Source of the DNA: Atlantibacter sp. RC6
GTDB lineage: Bacteria > Pseudomonadota > Gammaproteobacteria > Enterobacterales > Enterobacteriaceae
Assembly (NCBI RefSeq): GCF_014193285.1
Contig: NZ_JACHZE010000001.1
Coordinates: forward strand, 806,001-870,000
Length of the DNA: 64,000 bases
Direction: 5' to 3'
The position numbers and the translations under genes are program-made. Every line of letters begins with the position of its first letter. Positions within the stretch are counted from its first letter, which is position 1. The notes under the pieces were generated by a model. That model did not search any database. It worked only from the letters and a program-made list of their open reading frames with translations, and had not been told where the DNA came from. Of the stretch, positions 45,314 to 53,583 are shown in pieces.

Positions 45314-45406
45314 GCTATCATCATTAACTTTATTTATTACCGTCATTCGATCCTGAATGTCAGTTTTACCCCTATTTCTACCGGATGCTCGCATCCGGTT
45401 TTTTTT
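45314..45406 (+). ncRNA. micF: MicF antisense small RNA
   Basis: The 5' part GCTATCATCATTAACTTTAT, followed by TTATTACCGTCATTC, matches E. coli micF, whose 5' end pairs with ompF mRNA and blocks translation. The 3' end has a rho-independent terminator (CCGGATGCTCGCATCCGG and eight T, 45381-45406). It is divergent from ompC and just upstream of rcsD, the canonical position. The middle region (45346-45372) differs at several positions from E. coli. Confidence 0.93.
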
Positions 45407-45780
45407 ACGCTTCTTTACGTTAGTTGAATAAAACTGTGCTATATGCCGCCGCGTTTGCGAATCGATTTACCCTGCGTAATTAACGCAAAATAAATCCTCC
45501 GCTTCGCTTTGTTTATTTGTGCGATTACCGTTGCGTTTACCTTCCTGTTTTACATATTTATTCCCATAACTTATTTCTCCTGTTGCGCGCTTATTTTCTC
45601 CACTGCTGGTTTGCTCAGTTCGCTCGCTTTCGCTTGTCTGGTCTGGAAAATCACGCTGTTCGCTTTATACTGCGGTGTCGGTATCTTCGCGCGCGCCTGC
45701 CGCCGGGTACGGTAATCGCGTCACGGAACCGACGCTATACGCTTTTTATTACGCCTTTAGCCAGCGGACAACACACGATA
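45407..45780 (+). other. rcsD upstream region
   Basis: About 370 bases between micF and the rcsD start. A hydrophobic 68-residue frame from a TTG at 45509 ends at 45715, and the rcsD frame itself is open upstream to 45517; neither has a convincing ribosome site. An rcsD promoter must lie here but I see no clear -35/-10 pair. Confidence 0.4.
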
Positions 45781-48447
45781 ATGAGTCAGTCAGACACAAT
45801 GATCCCCAACAAGTTTTCTTTGATGCCGGGCAGCATCACGCGCTTTTTTCTTCTGCTTATCGTGGTCTTACTGGTCACCATGGGGGTGATTACTCAGAGC
45901 GCCGTCAATACCTGGCTTAAAGATAAGAGCTACCAGATCGTGGATATCACCCATGCGCTGCACAAGCGTATTGATACCTACCGCTACGCCACCTGGCAGA
46001 TTTACGACAATATCGCCCCGTCCACCTCGCCCGCGAATGAAGGGTTGCAGGAAACCCGTCTGCGTCAGGACGTCTATTACCTTGAGAAACCGCGCCGCAA
46101 AACCGAAGCGCTGATTTTCGGTTCTCACGACAGTTCGACGCTGGAGATGACCCAGCGGATCTCTAACTATCTGGATACCTTATGGGGTGCCGAAAACGTG
46201 CCCTGGTCGATGTATTATCTGAACGGCCAGGATAACAGCATGATCCTGGTTTCCACCCTGCCGCTGAAAGATCTCTCCACCGGCTTTAAAGAGGGGTCGA
46301 TCAGCAATGTTGTTGATTCGCGCCGCGCGGAGATGCTGCAACAGGCGAACGCGCTGGACGAGCGGGAAAGTTTCTCCGCCCTGCGCCGCCTTGCCTGGCA
46401 GAACGGCCACTACTTTACCCTGCGCACCACTTTCAACCAGCCAGGCCATCTGGCGACAGTGGTGGCGTTTGATTTACCGATTAACGATCTGATCCCGCCA
46501 GGCATGGCGCTGGACAGCTTCCGTCTCGACCAGGACAATACGCAAAGCGTCCAGACCGGCAACGACCGGGAAGATCCGGACAGCGTAACCATTAACTTCA
46601 ACAGCTCGCGTATTGAGATCACCTCGCCGCTCAACTCCACCCATCTGAAGCTGGTCTGGGAAGTGCCGTTTGGCACGCTACTGATGGAAACGCTGCAAAA
46701 TATCTTATTGCCGCTGCTGCTGAATATTGGCCTGCTGGCGCTGGCGCTGTTCGGCTATACCACCTTCCGCAACCAGCCGACGCGCCAGGTGGAAAACAGC
46801 GCGCCCAACTCCTGGCAGGGAGAGATGAAAAAGCTGCGCGCGCTGAATGAAGAGATCGTCACGCTGCTGCCGCTTGGCCTGCTGGTACACGATCTTGAAT
46901 CCAACCGCACGCTGATCAGCAACGGTATCGCCGATCACCTGTTGCCGCATTTAAACCTGCAAAACATTACCGCGATGGCCGATCAGCACCAGGGGGTGAT
47001 CCAGGCGACCATCAATAATGAACTGTATGAAATCCGCCAGTTCCGCAGCCAGGTGGTTCCGCGCACCCAGATATTCGTGATCCGCGAGCAGGACCGGGAA
47101 ATCCTGGTCAACAAGAAATTAAAACAGGCGCAGCGCCTGTATGAGAAAAACCAGCAGGGCCGCGCAGCCTTTATGCAGCATATTGGCGAAGCCCTGAAGA
47201 CCCCGGTGATCAAGCTGGCGGAGCAGGCCGGGCTGGCGGCCAGCGCCGACAACCGCGCACTGATCAATCAGGCTGATGAGATCGTGCGGCTGGTGGATGA
47301 AATCCAGCTGTTAAACCTGCTGGAAACCGAAAGCTGGAAAACCATGCCGAGTGAGTTTTCTATCCAGGAAGTGATTGATGAAGTCGTGCCGCAGGTCCTG
47401 CCTGCCGCCAAGCGCAAAGGCCTGCAACTGCTGGTGAAAAATCAGCTGGCCGCGAATGAAAGCCGCTACGGCGATCGCGGCGCGCTGAAAAAAATCCTGT
47501 TGATGCTGTTGCAGTACGCGGTCACGACCACCGATATCGGCAAGATCACGCTGGAAGTCAGTCAGGAAGAGTCGGCAAGCGAACGCCTGACCCTGCGCAT
47601 TCTGAATACCGGACAGGGGCTGACCGCGCAGGAAATCGACAATCTGCATTTCCCGTTCCTCAACGACACCTCCGCCGATCGCTTCGGTAAAGCCAATGGG
47701 CTAACCTTTTATCTGTGTAACCAACTGGCAAAACAGCTGGGCGGTTATCTGAATATTAAATCCCGCAACGAGCTTGGCACGCGTTATTCCCTGCATCTCA
47801 ATATGGCGGTGGAATCGAAGGAAGAGGAGGACGAAGAGCGTCTGCTGGATGATGTCATCGCGATGGTGGACGTTACCTCTAATGAAGTGCGCGCGGTGGT
47901 GGTTCGTCTGCTGGAAAGCTGGGGAGCAAGTTGCATTACCCCTGACGAACGGTTGATAAGTCAAGAGTTTGATATTTTCTTAACTGATAATCCGTCAAAT
48001 CTTACAGCAACCGGTCTGCTTTTAAGCGATGATGAAGATCGTGTACAGCGGTTAGCTCCGGGTAAACTGCGGGTTAATTTTAATATCAGCGCAGCTTTGC
48101 AGGAAGCAGTGCTACAACTTATAGAAGAGCAACTGGCGCAGGAAGCCAGTCCGGAATCTCCTCTGGGCGGCGATGAAAACGCGCAACTTCACGCCAGCGG
48201 CTATTATTCTCTGTTTGTCGACACAGTACCGGACGATGTGAAGAGATTGTATACTGAGGCAGCGACAAGCGATTTTGCTGCGCTGGCTCAGACGGCGCAC
48301 CGCCTGAAAGGGGTGTTCGCCATGCTCAATCTTGTCCCCGGCAAGCAGTTATGTGAAACGCTGGAGCATAATATTCGCGAGAAGGATGCTCCAGGTATTG
48401 AAAAAGATATCAGTGACATTGACGCCTACGTCAATCGCTTGCTGTAG
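45781..48447 (+). CDS. rcsD: Rcs phosphotransfer protein RcsD (YojN)
   Basis: An 888-residue inner-membrane protein: membrane helix at about 20-40, periplasmic domain, second helix near 305-325, degenerate histidine-kinase-like and ABL regions, then a C-terminal HPt domain with phospho-accepting His840 (QTAHRLKGVFAML). It passes phosphate from RcsC to RcsB for envelope-stress and capsule control. The ATG at 45781 (MSQSDTMIPNKFSLMPGS) gives the E. coli length; the extension to 45517 is not supported. rcsB follows after 16 bases. Confidence 0.96.
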   Translation: MSQSDTMIPNKFSLMPGSITRFFLLLIVVLLVTMGVITQSAVNTWLKDKSYQIVDITHALHKRIDTYRYATWQIYDNIAPSTSPANEGLQETRLRQDVYYLEKPRRKTEALIFGSHDSSTLEMTQRISNYLDTLWGAENVPWSMYYLNGQDNSMILVSTLPLKDLSTGFKEGSISNVVDSRRAEMLQQANALDERESFSALRRLAWQNGHYFTLRTTFNQPGHLATVVAFDLPINDLIPPGMALDSFRLDQDNTQSVQTGNDREDPDSVTINFNSSRIEITSPLNSTHLKLVWEVPFGTLLMETLQNILLPLLLNIGLLALALFGYTTFRNQPTRQVENSAPNSWQGEMKKLRALNEEIVTLLPLGLLVHDLESNRTLISNGIADHLLPHLNLQNITAMADQHQGVIQATINNELYEIRQFRSQVVPRTQIFVIREQDREILVNKKLKQAQRLYEKNQQGRAAFMQHIGEALKTPVIKLAEQAGLAASADNRALINQADEIVRLVDEIQLLNLLETESWKTMPSEFSIQEVIDEVVPQVLPAAKRKGLQLLVKNQLAANESRYGDRGALKKILLMLLQYAVTTTDIGKITLEVSQEESASERLTLRILNTGQGLTAQEIDNLHFPFLNDTSADRFGKANGLTFYLCNQLAKQLGGYLNIKSRNELGTRYSLHLNMAVESKEEEDEERLLDDVIAMVDVTSNEVRAVVVRLLESWGASCITPDERLISQEFDIFLTDNPSNLTATGLLLSDDEDRVQRLAPGKLRVNFNISAALQEAVLQLIEEQLAQEASPESPLGGDENAQLHASGYYSLFVDTVPDDVKRLYTEAATSDFAALAQTAHRLKGVFAMLNLVPGKQLCETLEHNIREKDAPGIEKDISDIDAYVNRLL

Positions 48448-48463
48448 CAAGGTAGCCTATTAC

Positions 48464-49114
48464 ATGAACAATATGAACGTAATTATTGCCGATGATCATC
48501 CGATTGTACTGTTCGGTATTCGCAAGTCTCTGGAACAGATCGAATGGGTGAATGTTGTCGGCGAGTTTGAAGATTCCACAGCACTGATCAACAATTTGCC
48601 GAAGCTCGACGCGCACGTGTTAATCACCGATCTCTCGATGCCGGGCGATAAATACGGTGATGGCATAACGCTGATTAAGTACATCAAACGCCATTTCCCG
48701 AACCTGTCTATCATCGTGCTGACGATGAATAACAACCCGGCGATTTTAAGCGCGGTGTTGGATCTGGACATCGAAGGGATTGTGCTGAAGCAAGGCGCGC
48801 CGACGGACCTGCCGAAAGCGCTGGCCGCCCTGCAAAAAGGCAAGAAATTCACCCCGGAAAGCGTCTCCCGCCTGCTGGAGAAAATCAGCGCCAGCGGCTA
48901 CGGCGACAAACGCCTGTCACCTAAAGAGAGCGAAGTGCTGCGTCTGTTTGCCGAAGGCTTCCTGGTGACCGAGATTGCTAAAAAGCTTAACCGCAGTATC
49001 AAGACCATCAGTAGCCAGAAGAAGTCGGCGATGATGAAACTGGGCGTTGATAACGACATCGCCCTGCTCAACTACCTCTCATCGGTGACGCTCGCGCCAT
49101 CCGATAAAGAGTAA
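48464..49114 (+). CDS. rcsB: Rcs response regulator RcsB
   Basis: A 216-residue regulator with a receiver domain (Asp56 in LITDLSMPG, Asp10/Asp11 acidic pocket) and a LuxR-type helix-turn-helix (LSPKESEVLRLFAEGFLVTEIAKKLNRSIKTI, about 149-180). Nearly identical to E. coli RcsB. It acts as a homodimer or with RcsA, GadE, BglJ and others on capsule, motility, osmY and rprA genes. Probably expressed with rcsD and from an internal promoter. Confidence 0.98.
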   Translation: MNNMNVIIADDHPIVLFGIRKSLEQIEWVNVVGEFEDSTALINNLPKLDAHVLITDLSMPGDKYGDGITLIKYIKRHFPNLSIIVLTMNNNPAILSAVLDLDIEGIVLKQGAPTDLPKALAALQKGKKFTPESVSRLLEKISASGYGDKRLSPKESEVLRLFAEGFLVTEIAKKLNRSIKTISSQKKSAMMKLGVDNDIALLNYLSSVTLAPSDKE

Positions 49115-49121
49115 TTATCAC

Positions 49122-49150
49122 AATGCCCTCCGATGGAGGGCATTTTTTTA
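49122..49150. terminator. Bidirectional terminator between rcsB and rcsC
   Basis: Stem AATGCCCTC/GAGGGCATT (49122-49130 and 49136-49144), followed by seven T on the plus side. Confidence 0.9.
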
Positions 49151-49156
49151 TCTGCT

Positions 49157-52006
49157 TTATTTGCGCGCTTTGCGCACCCGCTCCGCGTACAGTGCCAGCG
49201 TCTGCTTCAGCACGTCGAGGGTGACCGGTTTCGACAAACAGCTGTCCATCCCGGATTCAATACAGCGCTGCTTCTCTTCCGCTAACGCATTCGCCGTCAC
49301 ACCCACCACCGGCAGGGACAACCCAAGCTGGCGGATACGCTGCGTCAGGCGATAACCGTCCATATTCGGCATGTTGACGTCGCTGAGCACAATATCGATA
49401 GAGTTCTTCGCCAGCACGCTGAGCGCGTCGACGCCGTCGTTGGCGGTTTTACACTGGTAGCCCAGCGATCCCAGCTGATCGGCCAGCAGGCGGCGGTTGA
49501 TCGGATGATCGTCCACCACCAGGATCATCATGTCATCATTCTGCTCGCTGGCGCCGGTTGGTGCTGGCAGCGCGCCGTTTATCCCCGTCGCGCCGACATC
49601 AATACTGTAAATACGGCCCAGCAGGGCAATCAGATCGTGCGGCGCCGCCACGCTTTGCAGCCAAACGCCGGGGCTTTGTTCAAAGGGTACGCCAATATGG
49701 CGACGGCTAAAGACAATGGTCGCCCGCCCTTCCCACTCGCCGTCGAGCACATCGTCGGTAATCAACACGTCATCGACATCAGCCCGCTGCCCCTGATAAC
49801 GCTGAGTGCGGATGCCGCTATGCTCCAGCAATGATTCCAGGTAGCTTTGCAGAGAGGCATTGCGCACCGCCAGCAAGCAGCGTTTATCCTTCAGACCCTC
49901 GACGCCATCCTCCGGCGCGGCCTGCGCTTTATACAGCGGGATACGCACCGTAAACTGGCTGCCGAGGCCTGGCTCGGTATCGATGGCGATATCGCCATCC
50001 ATCATGGTGGTGAGCTTTTCACAAATCGCGAGGCCCAGCCCGGTGCCCTGGAAGTTTCGCTGCACGCCGGTTCCCACCTGGAAGAACGGATCGAACAGCT
50101 TCACCACCTCTTTCGCCGGGATGCCGACGCCGGTATCGCGCACCCGAAAGCGCAGATAGCCATCGGCCTGATCAACATGCAGCACAATGCAGCCAACGTC
50201 GGTAAATTTGATGGCGTTGCTCAGCAGGTTGGAAATCACCTGTTGGATGCGGATGGGATCGCCCTGTAGCTCCAGCGGCACGTCCGGCTCGATAAAGCAG
50301 TACAGGCCGAGCTGCTTGCGCACCACCAGCGGTAAATAGTTGGCGGTAACGTGGCTCATCAGCTCACGCGGCGAGAATTCGCGCGGCTCAATTTTCAACT
50401 GCTCGGATTCAATTTTCGAGAAGTCGAGAATATCGCTAATGATCTTCAGCAGCAGGCTGGAGGAGTTGTTCATCGCGGTGACCAGACGGTCCACGCCTTT
50501 CGGCAGGGCTTTGGTCTGCAGCAAATCGAGGTTGCCGATAATCCCGTACAGCGGCGTACGCAACTCATGGCTGACGGTGGCGAGGAACATGGATTTCGAC
50601 TGGCTGGCCTGCTCCGCCGCCTGGGCCATATCCTGCAACGACTCTTCCATTTTGACGCGCGCCGACACGTCCACCAGCACGCAGATCGCCACGTTTTCGT
50701 TGCGATAGCGGGAATGCACAAAGCTAATTTGCAGATTGGTATTATTACTGGTCAACACGTCGACAAAGTTAACCTGCTGGCCGCAAATAATCTGCGTCAG
50801 CCGCTGCCGGTCCTCGTGGGTCAGCATATTGAGATAGTTGTGCGCCAGCTCGTTACTGAGGATATTCGACCCATCCTGGGTACGCAGAATACAGATCCCC
50901 ACCGGCGCGGAGGCGACGATTTTGCGGTTAAACTGCTCATGCTCTTCCAGGCGCTGGGCATCCACTTCCGCCGGAATAAAAATCCGCCGCTCATACATCC
51001 GCGCCAGGGTAAACAGCACAATCCCCACCAGTACGTTGAGCAGCACGGCGTTCAAAATCAGCATCCGGATGCGCTCCAGCACCATATCCACCGGCACCGA
51101 ATAGACGATGCTCAGGGAAGACGGCGGCAGGTTCTTTTTGAGGATCAGCTCCTTAAAGCCTGCGGTATAGCCAAACCAGGCGCGATCCTGCACCCAGCGC
51201 GGATCGGGGACAATGCGGGTTTCCGGGCCGGTCAACGAAATCAGCGGATGGCTGTTTTCATCCAGGATAGTCACGCCCATCGGCAGGCTGCCGGGGGTGA
51301 AAAAGTTCTCTACACGGATGGTCTGCTCGGTGCCTAACAAAGCCTGCAGGCGATTGGCGAGATAGACCGGGGTGATGGCGTAGAAATTGCCCACGCCGGG
51401 ACGCGGCCCCTGCCCTATCCAGTACAGACCGTTGGTGCGCTCATCTTGTGGCTGGTTGCGGTATTTCACGATCCGGTCATGAAACGATTTCAGAATGCCG
51501 TCGCGCTCTACCGGGCGATCACGCAGGCCGAAATTCGCCATGCAAAGGTTTTCAGTGCCGATCAGGAACACGCGGTTTAAATCATAGGCCGCTGAAAAGT
51601 TATCCCGCCAGTAGCGTAAAAACCACGACATGGATTGCAGCGAGCCGCGCCACGCGTTGCTCATGGCGGTACAGTCGGAATCCGACCACAGCGGCATAAA
51701 CGCCGGGATTTCCGCGCTGGCATCGCGCTTGCCCGCGCTTAACAGCGCCCCGTCCGGCGTATTGAGCCGGTTTTCGGCAATATACTTCAGCTCCTTCATC
51801 ACATCCGAGGTGCGCTGAATATAGCGCTGGGCCTGATCGAAACTCAGGTTAAATTCCTGGCGGATTTCCGACTCTTTGTCATGCAGGGCGCTGACAATAT
51901 AAAACACGGAAAACAGCATGATCAGCAGCCATAGCAATAACGCCAGGGCGCGAAACAGATAGCGAGAAACTTTCAGCGTGGTGCGAAAGGAGACGAAGTA
52001 TTTCAA
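49157..52006 (-). CDS. rcsC: Rcs hybrid sensor histidine kinase RcsC
   Basis: A 949-residue inner-membrane kinase, the E. coli length when started at a TTG codon at 52006 (sequence (M)KYFVSFRTTLKVSR). Two membrane helices (about 18-40 and 314-336) flank a periplasmic domain. The kinase has His480 (ATVSHELRTPLYG) and ATP-binding NLLSNAIKF and GTGLGLAICEKL motifs; a C-terminal receiver has Asp876 (LSDVNMPNMDGY). It autophosphorylates and passes phosphate to RcsD. A longer frame from an ATG near 52081 exists but would add an unrelated hydrophobic leader. Confidence 0.95.
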   Translation of the reverse strand: MKYFVSFRTTLKVSRYLFRALALLLWLLIMLFSVFYIVSALHDKESEIRQEFNLSFDQAQRYIQRTSDVMKELKYIAENRLNTPDGALLSAGKRDASAEIPAFMPLWSDSDCTAMSNAWRGSLQSMSWFLRYWRDNFSAAYDLNRVFLIGTENLCMANFGLRDRPVERDGILKSFHDRIVKYRNQPQDERTNGLYWIGQGPRPGVGNFYAITPVYLANRLQALLGTEQTIRVENFFTPGSLPMGVTILDENSHPLISLTGPETRIVPDPRWVQDRAWFGYTAGFKELILKKNLPPSSLSIVYSVPVDMVLERIRMLILNAVLLNVLVGIVLFTLARMYERRIFIPAEVDAQRLEEHEQFNRKIVASAPVGICILRTQDGSNILSNELAHNYLNMLTHEDRQRLTQIICGQQVNFVDVLTSNNTNLQISFVHSRYRNENVAICVLVDVSARVKMEESLQDMAQAAEQASQSKSMFLATVSHELRTPLYGIIGNLDLLQTKALPKGVDRLVTAMNNSSSLLLKIISDILDFSKIESEQLKIEPREFSPRELMSHVTANYLPLVVRKQLGLYCFIEPDVPLELQGDPIRIQQVISNLLSNAIKFTDVGCIVLHVDQADGYLRFRVRDTGVGIPAKEVVKLFDPFFQVGTGVQRNFQGTGLGLAICEKLTTMMDGDIAIDTEPGLGSQFTVRIPLYKAQAAPEDGVEGLKDKRCLLAVRNASLQSYLESLLEHSGIRTQRYQGQRADVDDVLITDDVLDGEWEGRATIVFSRRHIGVPFEQSPGVWLQSVAAPHDLIALLGRIYSIDVGATGINGALPAPTGASEQNDDMMILVVDDHPINRRLLADQLGSLGYQCKTANDGVDALSVLAKNSIDIVLSDVNMPNMDGYRLTQRIRQLGLSLPVVGVTANALAEEKQRCIESGMDSCLSKPVTLDVLKQTLALYAERVRKARK

Positions 52007-52179
52007 AGTGGTTCCGGTCGCTGTGGCAGGTAGTAAAAGAAATAATGCCGTTAAGGTAGCCGTAAAACGCCAGAGCCGCAATCTTCAGTGTTTGTCTGTA
52101 TTTTGAACACCAGCCGGGAAACGGCGCGGAATTCCGATAATAATCGTTTTTTACTGCTCAGGGACAGGGATTTTTAGCC

Positions 52180-52335
52180 GTGCACTTTTCACACTTACGG
52201 AAGATTCTCAAGCCGCTGATTCCCCGTAAACTCCGTAACCAGCTTATTGTGATGGCCATTTGTATGGTTTCCATCCCTGTGCTGACCATGGGGTACGTGG
52301 TGGATAACGAAGGGCGGGCGGTATGGAGAACATGA
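52180..52335 (+). pseudogene. atoS: atoS remnant (first 48 codons), fused out of frame to atoB
   Basis: From a GTG at 52180 the frame reads HFSHLRKILKPLIPRKLRNQ, then a membrane helix (LIVMAICMVSIPVLTMGYVV) and DNEGRAV, aligning with the N-terminus of the AtoS sensor kinase (PRRLRNQM...TIGYIVETEGRSAV in E. coli). After the valine codon (52321-52323) the sequence is atoB in another frame and stops at 52335. The kinase domain and all of atoC are gone. In E. coli atoS follows rcsC here, supporting identity. Confidence 0.85.
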
Positions 52336-53165
52336 GCCAGGCGCCGTATCTGTTAAATGCCAAAGCACGCTGGGGTTACCGGCTGGGCGACGGTGAGCTT
52401 TCGGATGTGATTCTGCGTGATGGCCTTATATGCGCCACTGAGGGCTACCATATGGGCATTACGGCGGAAAACGTCGCTAAAGCCCACGGCATCACGCGCG
52501 CGATGCAGGATCAAGCCGCGCTGCATTCCCAACAAAAGGCGCAGACTGCGATTGAATCAGGTGCATTCGCCCGGGAAATCATACCGGTGACGGTGAAAAA
52601 CCGTAAAACGGAAATCCAGTTTGCCGTCGATGAGTTCCCCAAAGCGGGTACAACTCTGGATGGCCTGTCATCGCTGCGACCGGCTTTTGATAAAAGCGGC
52701 ACCGTAACCGCCGGAAACGCCTCTGGAATTAACGACGGCGCGGCGGCGCTGGTGGTAATGGCGGAAGATGTCGCGCGGGCGGCGGGCTTAACGCCGCTGG
52801 CCCGTATTCGCGGCTATGCCAGCGGCGGCGTTGCGCCGTCGATGATGGGCCTCGGTCCAGTGCCTGCCACGCGAAACGTGTTGCAGCAAACCGGGTTGTC
52901 GCTGGCGGATATTGATTTGTTCGAGACCAATGAAGCCTTCGCCGCGCAGTCCTTTGCCGCCGGCCAGTTGCTGGATTTCGATATGGAGAAGGTTAATGTC
53001 AACGGCGGGGCGATCGCGCTGGGCCACCCTATTGGAGCCAGCGGCGCGTGCATTTTGGTTACCCTGCTCCATGCGCTGGCGGCGCGCGATAAAACTCTTG
53101 GTCTGGCGACGCTGTGCATCGGCGGCGGGCAAGGCATTGCAATGGTTGTTGAAAGGATGAATTAA
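52323..53165 (+). pseudogene. atoB: atoB remnant: acetyl-CoA acetyltransferase lacking its N-terminal 114 residues
   Basis: A 280-residue open frame starting [20 protein letters not shown] matches AtoB from about residue 115 to the end. The later catalytic residues remain (His in [10 protein letters not shown], Cys in LCIGGGQG), but the acyl-carrying nucleophile Cys in the missing VCGSG segment is absent, so thiolase activity is not expected. The frame is intact and undamaged, suggesting a recent deletion. It is preceded directly by atoS codons; atoC, atoD, atoA and atoE are missing. Confidence 0.88.
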
Positions 53166-53580
53166 ATATCTTTCGGCAAAGCCGTAATGCTGATCACTTA
53201 AGTAAATAAGGCTGGATAATTCGGGCCTCTGATGAAGAGCAACAGGGCGGAAAACCTGATTCCTTAATTGCCCTTCTGAATATATTTATGAATTTATATA
53301 CATTTAATATTTAACAAACTGGCGTTAAGCGTCCCCGTACCTTTATTAACTCTGCCAGGCAAGGTGCTTAATTGCTTTCCAGTGACTGTTATATCCAGGC
53401 CGGGCATCATTCTCCAACCTTTTTATTCCGCTTGTGAATCTTTTTATTTTATTTATTATTTTAATATATGAAATATATTTCGTAATACCCTGCCCTGCGT
53501 CATGAAATGGCACTTTAATTAATAATCTATAGGCGTATTATTTTTTGAGGGATCGTAATCGTTTATCAAAAGGATATTTT
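53166..53580. other. AT-rich junction between the ato remnant and the T6SS island
   Basis: About 415 bases of strongly AT-rich DNA including T/A runs and a 12-bp perfect palindrome GAAATATATTTC at 53470-53481. No gene or IS is seen. It probably contains the vgrG promoter and may be an H-NS-type silenced region. E. coli has yfaP-yfaA between atoB and gyrA; none is present. Confidence 0.5.
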
Positions 53581-53583
53581 GTG

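Noticed and set aside
45239..45427. 62-codon frame over micF
   Set aside because: It overlaps the conserved sRNA and its terminator, and its start has no ribosome site.
45509..45715. Hydrophobic 68-codon frame upstream of rcsD
   Set aside because: It starts with TTG, lacks a ribosome site and sits in a region with no such gene in relatives. Kept only as a note in the rcsD upstream entry.
45517..45780. N-terminal extension of rcsD
   Set aside because: The ATG at 45781 gives the known protein length and N-terminus; the extension is not homologous to known RcsD.
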